This document shows, one piece after another, positions 37,274 through 45,563 of a DNA stretch of 64,000 nt. The stretch covers positions 1 through 64,000 of the forward strand of contig JAIRTL010000123.1 of NCBI GenBank assembly GCA_031254915.1, in the 5' to 3' direction. This stretch comes from Planctomycetota bacterium (lineage in GTDB: Bacteria > Planctomycetota > SZUA-567). Under the pieces are notes generated by a model. That model did no database searches, was not told where the DNA came from, and was given only the letters and a program-made list of their open reading frames with translations. The stretch's first letter is position 1, and each line of letters begins with the position of its first letter. A program made the translations under genes and the position numbers.

Positions 37274-37642
37274 TTACTTCTTGAGGAAAGGCTCCAGCTT
37301 GGTCTTGACAATGTCGGGAGTGAACGGCTTGACGATATAATTGTTCGCGCCGGCCTTGATGGCGGCGACCACATTCGCCTTCTCCGCCTCGGTGGTGACC
37401 ATGATCACCGGCAACTGCGACCCCGGCGTCGTTTCGCGGATCTTCGAGAGAAAATCGAGGCCGTTCATATTCGGCATGTTCCAGTCGGTGAGGACCATGT
37501 CGACATCGGAATGGGCTTTCAGTTGGTTCAGACCCTCCACCCCGTCCGCGGCCTCGACGATATTTTCGTATCCGCTGGATTTGAGGATGTTGGAAATGAT
37601 TCGTCGCATGGTGGAGGAATCGTCGACAACCAGGATTTTCAT
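37274..37642 (-). CDS. cheY: chemotaxis response regulator CheY
   Basis: CheY is a single receiver domain of 122 residues that, when phosphorylated by CheA, binds the flagellar switch. All key residues are present: Asp7 and Asp8 in LVVDDSSTMRR, phosphoacceptor Asp53 in LTDWNMPNMNG, Thr in VTTEAE and Lys105 in VKPFTP. It lies between cheB upstream and the CheX fusion downstream, giving a kinase-output module without cheA. Confidence 0.95.
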   Translation of the reverse strand: MKILVVDDSSTMRRIISNILKSSGYENIVEAADGVEGLNQLKAHSDVDMVLTDWNMPNMNGLDFLSKIRETTPGSQLPVIMVTTEAEKANVVAAIKAGANNYIVKPFTPDIVKTKLEPFLKK

Positions 37643-37803
37643 AGTCCCGTCTCCCTCGTAAACGTCCTATTCGCATCGTGTCAGTGAGTCCGCCCGGTTC
37701 CGGCCGCCGGCATAATCCGTCGATGGCACGCGATCGCACCCGGCCCGCGCCGTACCGCACCAATTGACTGTCGAAGGAAAGTAACTTCCTTCGGAACAAC
37801 CTA

Positions 37804-38865
37804 TTACAAAAAGGATAACACCGCGTCGGCTACCTTGTCAAGAGGCACGACTTTTTCCACCGCGCCCGCCTTGATCGCTTCCTTCGGCATGCCGAAAACA
37901 ACGCAGGTTCTTTCGTCCTGCGCGACGTTGCGCGCGCCGGCATCGCGCATGTTTTTCATCGCGTCCGCGCCGTCCCGCCCCATGCCTGTGAGCATCACTC
38001 CGATCGCGCTTTGCCCAACCTGTTTGGCGAATGAATTGAACAGCACCTCGACGCTCGGCTTATGCCGGCAAACGAGCGGCCCTTCGCGCGTCTCCGCAAG
38101 CCAACGGTTGCCGGAACGGCGAATGAGGAGATGCAGATTGCCGTTGCCGATGATCGCTCTCCCCTGCTTCGCCTCCATGCCGTCCTCCGCCTCGAGAACC
38201 TCGATCGGCGTCTGCCGGTTGAGGCGCTCGGCGAACGCTTTGGTGAATGTTCCCGGCATGTGCTGCACGATCATTATGGGCGGGCAATCCACCGGCATCC
38301 GCAACAAGACGGCTTTCAGCGCCTCGGTGCCGCCCGTCGACGCGCCGATAGCGACCAGCTTGTGGGTTATTTTTCCGAGACGTCTGCCCTGTGGTTTCGG
38401 CGCGGTCAGGCTGGACGCAACGGCGGCGGGGACCGAACGCTGGGGCGTTGCGCCCTTTTTCAGTTTGACGAACGACGCCGCCTTCACGGTGTCGATCAGT
38501 CTGGTGGAAAAATCCGCCAGGGCGCGGTCGTCGCTGAGGGACGGCTTCTCGATAACGTCGACGGCGCCGACGTCCAGCGCTTCCATGGAAAGGGCGCACC
38601 CCTTGGGCGTGAGGCCGGAGACGATCACGACCGGTATGGGGAACCATTCCATCAATTTCCGGAGAAACGTGATGCCGTCCATCTTCGGCATTTCAATGTC
38701 AAGGGTGACGACATCCGGGCGCATGGCGACGATCTTGTCGCGGGCGTCGAAGGCGTCGGTCGCGCTGCCGATGACGTCGATTCCGGGATCCTTCGAGAGA
38801 ATGCGCGTCAGGGTCGAGCGCACGATCGGCGAATCGTCGACCACAAGAACCCGGGTTGTCGTCAT
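37804..38865 (-). CDS. cheB: chemotaxis protein-glutamate methylesterase/deamidase CheB
   Basis: CheB demethylates glutamates on MCPs to reset sensitivity. The 353-residue protein has an N-terminal receiver (VVDDSPIVRS, phosphoacceptor Asp56 in TLDIEMPKMDG), a linker of about 40 residues, and the esterase domain with Ser176 in IGASTGGTEAL, His202 in QHMPGTFT and Asp298 in TGMGRDGADAM. It heads the cheB-cheY-cheX group. The partner methyltransferase CheR is not in this window, so it must be encoded elsewhere. Confidence 0.96.
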   Translation of the reverse strand: MTTTRVLVVDDSPIVRSTLTRILSKDPGIDVIGSATDAFDARDKIVAMRPDVVTLDIEMPKMDGITFLRKLMEWFPIPVVIVSGLTPKGCALSMEALDVGAVDVIEKPSLSDDRALADFSTRLIDTVKAASFVKLKKGATPQRSVPAAVASSLTAPKPQGRRLGKITHKLVAIGASTGGTEALKAVLLRMPVDCPPIMIVQHMPGTFTKAFAERLNRQTPIEVLEAEDGMEAKQGRAIIGNGNLHLLIRRSGNRWLAETREGPLVCRHKPSVEVLFNSFAKQVGQSAIGVMLTGMGRDGADAMKNMRDAGARNVAQDERTCVVFGMPKEAIKAGAVEKVVPLDKVADAVLSFL

Positions 38866-38992
38866 GGCGGTTCCTTTACAAAAAAACTGCCGGCGGCGGA
38901 ATCACGACGCGCCGTATGGTCAAAGTTGAAAACATGATATAGCGGCGTTCCCGCCCTGTAAAGCACAAACATGTCGGGTGAATACGCCTCAT

Positions 38993-39799
38993 TTACAAGG
39001 GCGGCAACGGTTTGACGCCATCCCCGGAGCACTCGTACACATCGACGCCGTCGTCCAGCGGCAGCGCCGGCGCGACGTACTGCACGCACCCCCCCGGCAA
39101 TTCGACCCGATACCTCTTGTGGTCATGGCCGCAGAGGTATGCCGCGACAGAATGGCCGCGCAGAAACATGCGCATTTCGCGCCAGTCGATCAAACCGTGG
39201 AGCGGCTTCGGTTTGCCGCCGCCGCGCGACGCGACGGGAAAATGGCCGCTCACCAGCCGCGAAACGCCGGACGGCGGATCTGCCCAGCCCCCGGACGCGG
39301 CTTCGAGCTCCCCCGCTTTCGTCCGTCCGTACGCGGCGAACGGCGGCGTCGGAATCCCCTGGTCAAGGATGAGAATGTCGACGCCGGGAAAATGGTGGAT
39401 TCCATGATCGTCCGGGGCGTGGCCGAGCGAGAGTTCCCGACGCAGATCCGCCAGCGCCTCCGGGTGGAAGCCGGCGTAACAATCATGGTTTCCCGGCGCG
39501 ATGAACACGGGAATGCCGGTATCCTTCAGACCCAGAAGAAGATCGCGGAGTTCGAGAAGTTCACCGTCGAGACCGAGCTGGGTAAGGTCGCCGCTCGCGA
39601 TGACGAGATCGGGGCGGAGCCTGGCGAGCTTGACAAGCGCTCCTTCGACCGAGCTTTCGCGATGGCGTATGCGCCGGGAGACGTTGTAATTGACGTATCC
39701 CAACAGCCGCTTGAAGTTCAACTGGCTCCACGGCGGACGCCTGGCGATATGGAGATCGGAAATATGCGCGACTGTCGTCAGGCCGCGATCCGTGCTCAT
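38993..39799 (-). CDS. calcineurin-like metallophosphoesterase
   Basis: This 268-residue cytoplasmic metallophosphoesterase has the full set of dimetal motifs: ISDLHIA, SGDLTQLG, GNHDCYAG, SGHFPVA and CGHDHKRY. The layout is like the cAMP phosphodiesterase CpdA/Icc family, but the substrate is not known and no signal peptide is present. It is the last gene of a unit with coaD and the Xer recombinase, each separated by short gaps (40 and 21 bases). Confidence 0.85.
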   Translation of the reverse strand: MSTDRGLTTVAHISDLHIARRPPWSQLNFKRLLGYVNYNVSRRIRHRESSVEGALVKLARLRPDLVIASGDLTQLGLDGELLELRDLLLGLKDTGIPVFIAPGNHDCYAGFHPEALADLRRELSLGHAPDDHGIHHFPGVDILILDQGIPTPPFAAYGRTKAGELEAASGGWADPPSGVSRLVSGHFPVASRGGGKPKPLHGLIDWREMRMFLRGHSVAAYLCGHDHKRYRVELPGGCVQYVAPALPLDDGVDVYECSGDGVKPLPPL

Positions 39800-39839
39800 G
39801 CGATACTCCCGATCCGGAAGCCAGGCTCACCCGGTCAAA

Positions 39840-40427
39840 TCACTCGATGCCCTCGCCCTGTAGACCGGAGCCGTTTTCCCCCATCGCCGGCGCTTCGTCG
39901 CCGCCAAGACCAACCGACGACCGGACCGATATCCTCCCCTGGCGGCGCATATGCTTTTCCAGCGCCTTCGCGACGGAGGCGGGAACAAACGGCGAGACGT
40001 CGCCGCCCAACGCGACAGCCTCCTTGATGAGCGTGGACCTGATGAAGGAACGCTCCGCCGAGGACATGATGAACACGGTCTCGACGCCGCCGAGCCGCTT
40101 GTTGGCGAGAGCGAGCTGGAACTCGTATTCGAAGTCGGCGAATGTGCGGATGCCGCGCAGGATGACGCCGGCGCCGATCTTGCGAACGAAATCGACCGTC
40201 ATGCCGGTGAAGGATTCCGCGCGGATGTTGGGATGACCTTTGGCGAGTCCGCGGATCAATTCGAGCCTTTCCTCGAGAGGAATAAGCGGCCGTTTTTGCG
40301 GATTCTCCGACACGGCGACGACCAGCTCGTCGTAGAGCGCGGCGCCGCGCTCGATTATGTCCATATGCCCCAGTGTAATCGGATCGTAACTGCCGGGAAG
40401 AACGGCGATTCTCTTGCTGCCGGTCAT
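39840..40427 (-). CDS. coaD: phosphopantetheine adenylyltransferase
   Basis: CoaD adenylylates 4'-phosphopantetheine to dephospho-CoA. The nucleotidyltransferase motif GSYDPITLGHMDII is at the N terminus (T/HxGH family), with RGIRTFADFEYE and SSAERSFIRSTLIKEA further on. The protein is 195 residues, about 30 longer than usual; the extra C-terminal stretch is Gly/Arg-rich and probably disordered. It lies between the Xer recombinase and the phosphoesterase genes. Confidence 0.94.
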   Translation of the reverse strand: MTGSKRIAVLPGSYDPITLGHMDIIERGAALYDELVVAVSENPQKRPLIPLEERLELIRGLAKGHPNIRAESFTGMTVDFVRKIGAGVILRGIRTFADFEYEFQLALANKRLGGVETVFIMSSAERSFIRSTLIKEAVALGGDVSPFVPASVAKALEKHMRRQGRISVRSSVGLGGDEAPAMGENGSGLQGEGIE

Positions 40428-40448
40428 GCAGTCGACTCCTTCGCACTT

Positions 40449-41378
40449 TCAGGCGCGCGGATGAAACGCGCCGTACGCCTCCACCAGGCGCGGCCGATGG
40501 ACATGCGTATAGATTTCCGTCGTATCGAGAAAGCTGTGCCCGAGAAGCACCTGCACAGCCCGTAAATTCGCCCCGCCTTCCAGCATATGCGTCGCGAAGG
40601 AATGCCGCAAGAGATGGGGATAGACGTTTTTACCAATTCCCGCCTTGAGCGCGGCCGTCTTCACCACGCGAAAGATATTCTCGCGGAGAAACCGCTTGCC
40701 GCTCCGCGACATGAACAGCCATCCCTGATCGTCCGACGTGTCCACGCTCCGGCGCAACAGGGGACGGGACGAATCGAGATACCTCGCCGTCGCCTCGAGG
40801 GCGGCGCGGCCCAGCGGCGTCATGCGTTCCTTCCTGCCTTTGCCGAACAGGCGGATCGTCTTTTCGGCGAAATCGATGTCCGCGACCTTGAGACTGGACA
40901 CTTCGCTGACGCGCGCGCCGGTGGCGTAAAACACTTCCAGGACGGCGCGGTTACGGACGGAGAGGGGATCGTCGCCGCGCTCCGCCTCGAGCAGCCGCTT
41001 GACCTCGGCGGGCGAAAGATCCTGCGGCAAATGCTTCCAGACTTTCGGGCTTTCGGCATAGCCGCACGGATCGGCGCCGATCAGTTTTTCCGCCAAGCAA
41101 AAACGGAAGAAACAGCGAAGCGCCACAAACATGCGCGATCGCGAACGGGCGCACAAGCCGTTTTCGGCCAGCCAGACGATGTAGTCCACGATCTCGGGGC
41201 CGGCGATATCGGCGGCGTCTTTCTCCGGGCCGACAAAGGCGAGGAAGGCGCGCAAGTCGCGCTCGTACGATTCGAGGGAATTGATGGTCAATCCGCACTC
41301 GACGCGGCAATAGTCGAGAAACATGCGGCACGCCGGCTCGAGGCACGAACCGGTCAACACTGGATATGCGGCAGTCAC
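40449..41378 (-). CDS. XerC/XerD-type tyrosine recombinase
   Basis: This site-specific recombinase probably resolves chromosome dimers at dif. The 309-residue protein has the N-terminal SAM-like core-binding domain (SLESYERDLRAFLAF) and the catalytic domain with Arg156 (TGARVSEVSSL), Lys180, His255 and Arg258 (HLLRHSFATHML), His281 and nucleophile Tyr290 (LLGHSFLDTTEIYTHV). The GTG start follows GGAGGGACGGA. XerD is more likely than XerC by overall likeness, but the two cannot be separated with certainty by eye. There are no signs of a mobile element around it. Confidence 0.9.
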   Translation of the reverse strand: MTAAYPVLTGSCLEPACRMFLDYCRVECGLTINSLESYERDLRAFLAFVGPEKDAADIAGPEIVDYIVWLAENGLCARSRSRMFVALRCFFRFCLAEKLIGADPCGYAESPKVWKHLPQDLSPAEVKRLLEAERGDDPLSVRNRAVLEVFYATGARVSEVSSLKVADIDFAEKTIRLFGKGRKERMTPLGRAALEATARYLDSSRPLLRRSVDTSDDQGWLFMSRSGKRFLRENIFRVVKTAALKAGIGKNVYPHLLRHSFATHMLEGGANLRAVQVLLGHSFLDTTEIYTHVHRPRLVEAYGAFHPRA

Positions 41379-41469
41379 TCCGTCCCTCCGGCAATCGGCG
41401 CCTGTACACTCCCCCCCGGGCGAAATCCGGGAACGCCACCTACAAATTGCCGGAAAACGGTCTTTTCAT

Positions 41470-42258
41470 TCAAAAATTGCCAAAAGTCATTTTCTTCAAA
41501 GCGGTTACGACCTTTTCGACCCCGTCGAGATGAATGCCCGAGTATCGGGGTCGGGCGACGGTGACCGCATGGATGCCGAGCGTCCGCGCCGCTTCGAGCT
41601 TTTCGGGAACGCCGCCCTCTATCCCGCCGTTTTTGAGAACTATCACTCCCGCGCCACAGGCGCGAAGGTGGCGAAGATTGTCTTCGAGGGAGAAAGGGCC
41701 GCGTTCGGCGAACACGTCATTGTCCGACATGCCGATCGCGAGGCAACGATCCCGGCTTTCGGGCAGGACCCTCGCGATTAACCTGATTCCAGCTTCGCGC
41801 GCCGCTTCGACGTACACCGTGAGTCGGTTCGCGCCGACAGTCGCGAGAACAGGCGCGTTGAACGACGTCGCCAGCGCCGCCGCCCCTTCGTGGGAAATGA
41901 CGGAATGAACCGACGGGTCGTCGGAGAGCGGCGTCTCCAGTCTGAGGAGAGAGATATACGGCACGCCGCACTGTTCGGCCACCGTCGGCGCGAGGCGACG
42001 AACCGCCTCCGCGTACGGATGCGATGCGTCGACGACCGCCTTGAATCTGCGGCTCTCCAGAAGTTCCGCAAATCCCTCCCGTTCGAGCGGGCCGCGCCGG
42101 ACGGCAATGGAGTCGCGCGGGGCAAGGTCGGAGGCGAGGTTGGTGGCCTGCGAGACGAGGACGGTCCAACCGTCGTCTGCGAGCGATTCCGCCAGGCGGT
42201 TGGCGAGGGCATTGCCGCCGAGGAGAAGGATTTCGCCCCTGCCCTCCGGGGCGGTCAC
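41470..42258 (-). CDS. cbiJ: cobalt-precorrin-6A reductase
   Basis: CbiJ reduces the macrocycle of cobalt-precorrin-6A with a nicotinamide cofactor. The 262-residue protein has a Gly-rich N terminus (ILLLGGNALANRLAE) and the family signature VDASHPYAEAV. Near the C terminus are the usual IVLKNGGIEGG and VARPRY. It starts with GTG and overlaps the cbiH stop by four bases (GTGA). It is the last gene of the cbiF-G-H-J group. Confidence 0.9.
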   Translation of the reverse strand: MTAPEGRGEILLLGGNALANRLAESLADDGWTVLVSQATNLASDLAPRDSIAVRRGPLEREGFAELLESRRFKAVVDASHPYAEAVRRLAPTVAEQCGVPYISLLRLETPLSDDPSVHSVISHEGAAALATSFNAPVLATVGANRLTVYVEAAREAGIRLIARVLPESRDRCLAIGMSDNDVFAERGPFSLEDNLRHLRACGAGVIVLKNGGIEGGVPEKLEAARTLGIHAVTVARPRYSGIHLDGVEKVVTALKKMTFGNF

Positions 42259-43034
42259 AACCGATAGCCCCGAAGCGTGACCATCCTGCCGCCGACAATT
42301 TCCGTCCCGCTGTTGCCGACGACGACGATGCTGCGCATGGTGATGTCGTGATGTTCGACGTCGTAGAGGCGTGTGAAGACGCGTGACGATGCGGGCGTGC
42401 CGGCGGCGGTGACGATGCCGCAGGGCGTCTCCGGTTGCCGGTATTGCCTGAGGATGCGGATCGCCTCCGGAAATTGACCGCGGCGGCGGGAGCTCATGGG
42501 ATTGTAAATGGCGGTTACGAAGTCGCCCCTGCCCGCGGCGTCGACTCGCATCATGACCGTTTCCAGGGGAGTCAGGAGGTCCGAAAGGCTGATGACGGCG
42601 AAGTCGTTCATCAGCGGCGCGCCAAGCTCCGCCGCCGCCGCGAGAACGGCGGTCACGCCGGGGATCGTCTCGATGTCGACATCGAGACCGTCTTTCACCG
42701 CCAGTTCAATGGCGAGCCCCGCCATCCCGTAGACGCCGGCGTCGCCGGAAGAGACGAGGCTGACCACGTCCCCCCGCACCGCCCGCGACAACGCCCAGCG
42801 GCAGCGCTCGACTTCGCCCTTCATGCCGGTGACGATCAACTCCTTCCCCTCGACGAGGTCGGCGATAGCATCCACATACGGCCCGTAACCGGCGATCACG
42901 TTGCTTTTTTCAAGGGCGCGAACGGCGTGCGCCGTCCGGTGTCCCGGATCTCCGGGGCCGATGCCTATGACAAAAAGTTTTCCTTCGCCACAGCCACAGT
43001 CACGCCGTTTATCACCGTCTTGGGCAGTAGTAAT
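42255..43034 (-). CDS. cbiH: cobalt-precorrin-3 C17-methyltransferase, start codon unclear
   Basis: CbiH uses SAM to methylate C17 and contracts the corrin ring. The recognisable protein starts KLFVIGIGPGDPGH, the usual N terminus of SAM-dependent corrin methyltransferases, with SSGDAGVYGMAG, ETIPGVTAVLAAAAELGAPL and AIYNPMSSRR. That point lies about 55 bases inside this frame, and there is no ATG, GTG or TTG between it and far upstream. The only plausible initiator is ATT at 43034-43032, which follows a perfect AAGGAG by about seven bases inside cbiG. A -1 frameshift from cbiG is the alternative. The 5' limit given here is therefore provisional. Confidence 0.75.
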   Translation of the reverse strand: MTTAQDGDKRRDCGCGEGKLFVIGIGPGDPGHRTAHAVRALEKSNVIAGYGPYVDAIADLVEGKELIVTGMKGEVERCRWALSRAVRGDVVSLVSSGDAGVYGMAGLAIELAVKDGLDVDIETIPGVTAVLAAAAELGAPLMNDFAVISLSDLLTPLETVMMRVDAAGRGDFVTAIYNPMSSRRRGQFPEAIRILRQYRQPETPCGIVTAAGTPASSRVFTRLYDVEHHDITMRSIVVVGNSGTEIVGGRMVTLRGYRL

Positions 43035-43741
43035 TTGGTTCTCCTTCCGGCAAGAAGCGCCGCCGGTTCGGCGACGGCGGGCAGGTTGACCCGCTTTCTC
43101 GCGGCCGGCGATTCGCTGAAATTGAGAGCCGAATTTCTCACAGCGTCGGACGAAATGAACCTGAGCGGACGGCCAAGCGACTTGGCCGCCTCGATGAGCC
43201 CGGACTCGTCCTTTTTCACGTCCACGGACGCGATCAGACGCAGGTCCTCGACGTCGGTGTCGATCAGTGCCAGGCCCTCCTCGATCGCGGCGACGACATC
43301 CTCGACGGCGACGCCCTTGCGGCAACCGACGCCGACGATGAGCGAGCGCGCGGCTTCAGTCGTAGTGGAGACGATGGATTCGGCGTCGAGAATGTTGGCG
43401 ACTTCGTTGGCGAGATCGTTGGCGCCGCCCTCGTGTCCGGAAAGGAGGCTGACCGCCCAGCGGCCGCCGACGTCGACGAGCACGACGGCGGGGTCGTTGA
43501 GCTTGTGGCGGACGAGCGGGGCAATCGCCCGGACGGCGACTCCGGTGGGCATGACATAGAGCAGGTTTTTCACCTTGGGGAAAAGCTTGGCGGATATGTC
43601 CTTGATGCGCTCGAAGGTGCTGTCGTCGTCGTTGCGCGCCAGGGTGATGTGGCGATAGACGCGGCTGTCGGGAAGATGATCCGCCAGACGTTCGGCGATC
43701 ATGAGACCCATCGGGCTGAGAGTGATTATGGCCGTCTTCAT
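42965..43741 (-). CDS. cbiG: cobalt-precorrin-5A hydrolase (short form)
   Basis: CbiG opens the lactone of cobalt-precorrin-5A and releases acetaldehyde. The 258-residue protein keeps the N-terminal domain (YVMPTGVAVRAIAPLV, LLSGHEGGANDLANEVA) and the C-terminal domain (VGVGCRKGVAVEDV, with VTVAVAK at the end) but lacks most of the middle domain found in longer CbiG proteins. It overlaps cbiF by four bases and runs into cbiH by about 70 bases if the proposed ATT start is used. The natural end of the fold is just before the stop codon. Confidence 0.9.
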   Translation of the reverse strand: MKTAIITLSPMGLMIAERLADHLPDSRVYRHITLARNDDDSTFERIKDISAKLFPKVKNLLYVMPTGVAVRAIAPLVRHKLNDPAVVLVDVGGRWAVSLLSGHEGGANDLANEVANILDAESIVSTTTEAARSLIVGVGCRKGVAVEDVVAAIEEGLALIDTDVEDLRLIASVDVKKDESGLIEAAKSLGRPLRFISSDAVRNSALNFSESPAARKRVNLPAVAEPAALLAGRRTKLLLPKTVINGVTVAVAKENFLS

Positions 43742-44517
43742 GGTTGCGTCCGTCCATCGCGATATCCGTGTTCGAACGATCTGGAATACAGGCGGCTGTC
43801 CTCCCCGGCGCCAGCCAACGCGCGGCCGAATACCGCCAGCGCCGTACGGGTTATTCCCGCCGCCGCCGTCTTCGCCGCAATGTCGGCGATCGTGCCGCGA
43901 ACGACGATCTGGTCCGGGCGGGAAACGTGGCGCACAACCGCCGCCGGGCAGTCGGAACCGAATTCAGGCTCCAGTTCACGCGCCGCGTCCGCAAGTTTGT
44001 CCACGGACAAAAACAGGCACACGGTGGCTCCGAGGCGGGAGACGGCGGCGAGGCTTTCACGCTCGGGCTTGTGCGTCCGCCCGGAAGCGCGCGTCAACAC
44101 CACGGTCTGCGCGACGCCGGGGGACGTAAGCTCCGTTTTCAGCGCGGCTGCGGCGGCGAGAAAGGAACTGACGCCCGGAACCACCCCGTACGCCACGCCC
44201 GCCTTGTCGAGTTCGCGCATCTGTTCGGCGATGGCGCCGTAGATGGAGGGATCGCCGGAGTGAAGCCTGACGACGCGCTTCCCAACCCGCGCGGCCTGCA
44301 CCATCGCGTCGACGATCTCCGTCAGATCCATGCGCGCCGAATCGAGGCGTTGGACATCCGCCGGCACAAGAGACGTAATGGCGTCCGGCACGAGCGAACC
44401 GGCGTAGACGCAACACTCGGCCGATCCGAGAAGGCGCGCCGCCTTCACGGTCAACAACTCCGGATCGCCTGGTCCCGCGCCCACGAACCAGACGCGCGTC
44501 TCGACGTCGTCGTCCAT
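43738..44517 (-). CDS. cbiF: cobalt-precorrin-4 C11-methyltransferase
   Basis: CbiF methylates C11 of cobalt-precorrin-4 with SAM. The 259 residues have VWFVGAGPGDPELLTVKAARLL at the N terminus (residues about 9-30), HSGDPSIYGAIAEQM, VVPGVSSFLAAAAAL and the C11-type signature ELTSPGVAQTVVLTRASGRT. The ATG is only two bases after the stop of the LolA-like gene upstream, so the cobalamin genes appear to be read through from the lipid-transport unit. Confidence 0.93.
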   Translation of the reverse strand: MDDDVETRVWFVGAGPGDPELLTVKAARLLGSAECCVYAGSLVPDAITSLVPADVQRLDSARMDLTEIVDAMVQAARVGKRVVRLHSGDPSIYGAIAEQMRELDKAGVAYGVVPGVSSFLAAAAALKTELTSPGVAQTVVLTRASGRTHKPERESLAAVSRLGATVCLFLSVDKLADAARELEPEFGSDCPAAVVRHVSRPDQIVVRGTIADIAAKTAAAGITRTALAVFGRALAGAGEDSRLYSRSFEHGYRDGRTQP

Positions 44518-44519
44518 CG

Positions 44520-45410
44520 CTACATATAGCCTTGTTGGCGCTGGTACTCGGCGACCACCTCGTTCAACTCGCGCCTGGCGTCGTCAAGAGACCAGCGTTG
44601 ATTGGTCTGTTCGTCCCGGATGCGCATGTCCTGCGCCAAGGGGAGAAGAAACGCGTTGGCGTTGAACGGCTGCAGGCCGTTCATGTTGGTTCTGACGTTC
44701 CTGAGCACGCGGACCGACTCCTCGAGGCGAAAACGGGGCTGTTCGCCCGGCTTCGGGGGAGGAAAACCGATGACCTTCCGTTCGAAGGAACGGACCTTCC
44801 ACGGCAGCGTCTGCCCGGGAAGCACCCATAATTCGATCGTCTCTCCGCCGGCCCTCGGCGTCAGGGTGAAGTGATGGGTGCGCTCCGCCCGGTTCGGGAT
44901 CGGTTCGTCGACGCAGGCGATGTCGAAATCCTGGCGCAACTGCCCGGCGGATGTGACCTCCTTCCCCATGAGGAAAAGGCCGATGAAAACGGCGAGACCG
45001 CGCGCCTGCCCGGATCCGAAATTTGGAGTGAAGGCGCGGCGGCTCACGGCGCGTTCGCGGCTTTGCCCGCTTCCCGCCTCGACCTCCCAGATGTTCCGGC
45101 CGTCGACAAGGATAAGATTGCTCTGTTCGATCGGCAATGGCGCTTCGCTCGTTCCGCGATTTTGCAGCCACATGCGGGCGGGAGCCTCGATGCGGAGGAA
45201 TTCGTATGTGATTTGCGGAGCCCGCGTCATGCCTCCCGTCTTTTGGGTGATGATGTCGGCCTCCATCCTCACCACTCCCTGCGCGCCGGCAAAAACGGCG
45301 TTGATCGCCTGGTCCGTTTCCGTCGGCGAAAGCTGCCTCGGCGGCGCGCCGGCGATGGCAACTCCCCATGCAGCCACGAACACAGACGTCAGGACAATGC
45401 GATGCACCAT
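44520..45410 (-). CDS. exported LolA-like outer-membrane lipoprotein-sorting protein
   Basis: The 296-residue protein has a Sec-type signal peptide (VHRIVLTSVFVAAWGVAIAG) and a mature part with the look of LolA/LolB-type lipid-binding folds: repeated beta-strand patterns such as VVRMEADIIT, ARMWLQNRG and IELWVLPGQTLPWKV. The family call is by general likeness and by its neighbours, an RND exporter and a lipoprotein, as in hopanoid or lipid transport loci. I start at ATG 45410, after AAAGGAAG; an in-frame TTG five codons earlier sits inside that ribosome site. It precedes cbiF by two bases. Confidence 0.6.
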   Translation of the reverse strand: MVHRIVLTSVFVAAWGVAIAGAPPRQLSPTETDQAINAVFAGAQGVVRMEADIITQKTGGMTRAPQITYEFLRIEAPARMWLQNRGTSEAPLPIEQSNLILVDGRNIWEVEAGSGQSRERAVSRRAFTPNFGSGQARGLAVFIGLFLMGKEVTSAGQLRQDFDIACVDEPIPNRAERTHHFTLTPRAGGETIELWVLPGQTLPWKVRSFERKVIGFPPPKPGEQPRFRLEESVRVLRNVRTNMNGLQPFNANAFLLPLAQDMRIRDEQTNQRWSLDDARRELNEVVAEYQRQQGYM

Positions 45411-45563
45411 GCGTCTTCCTTTCAAATCGTTACAGGCTAGCGGGATATCGATAAAAACGTAATCCAGCCAATCCTCGCATCGACGCGATTATACGCATCG
45501 GCGGCCGTTTCGGCAACCTGGAGAATCTTATGACCATGATCGATGGTGTTGCGGCCCGAGCCG

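Noticed and set aside
40449-41378. Tyrosine recombinase as a mark of an integrated element
   Set aside because: It has Xer-type length and motifs, and sits in a housekeeping operon with coaD. No attachment-site repeats, tRNA or phage genes are nearby.
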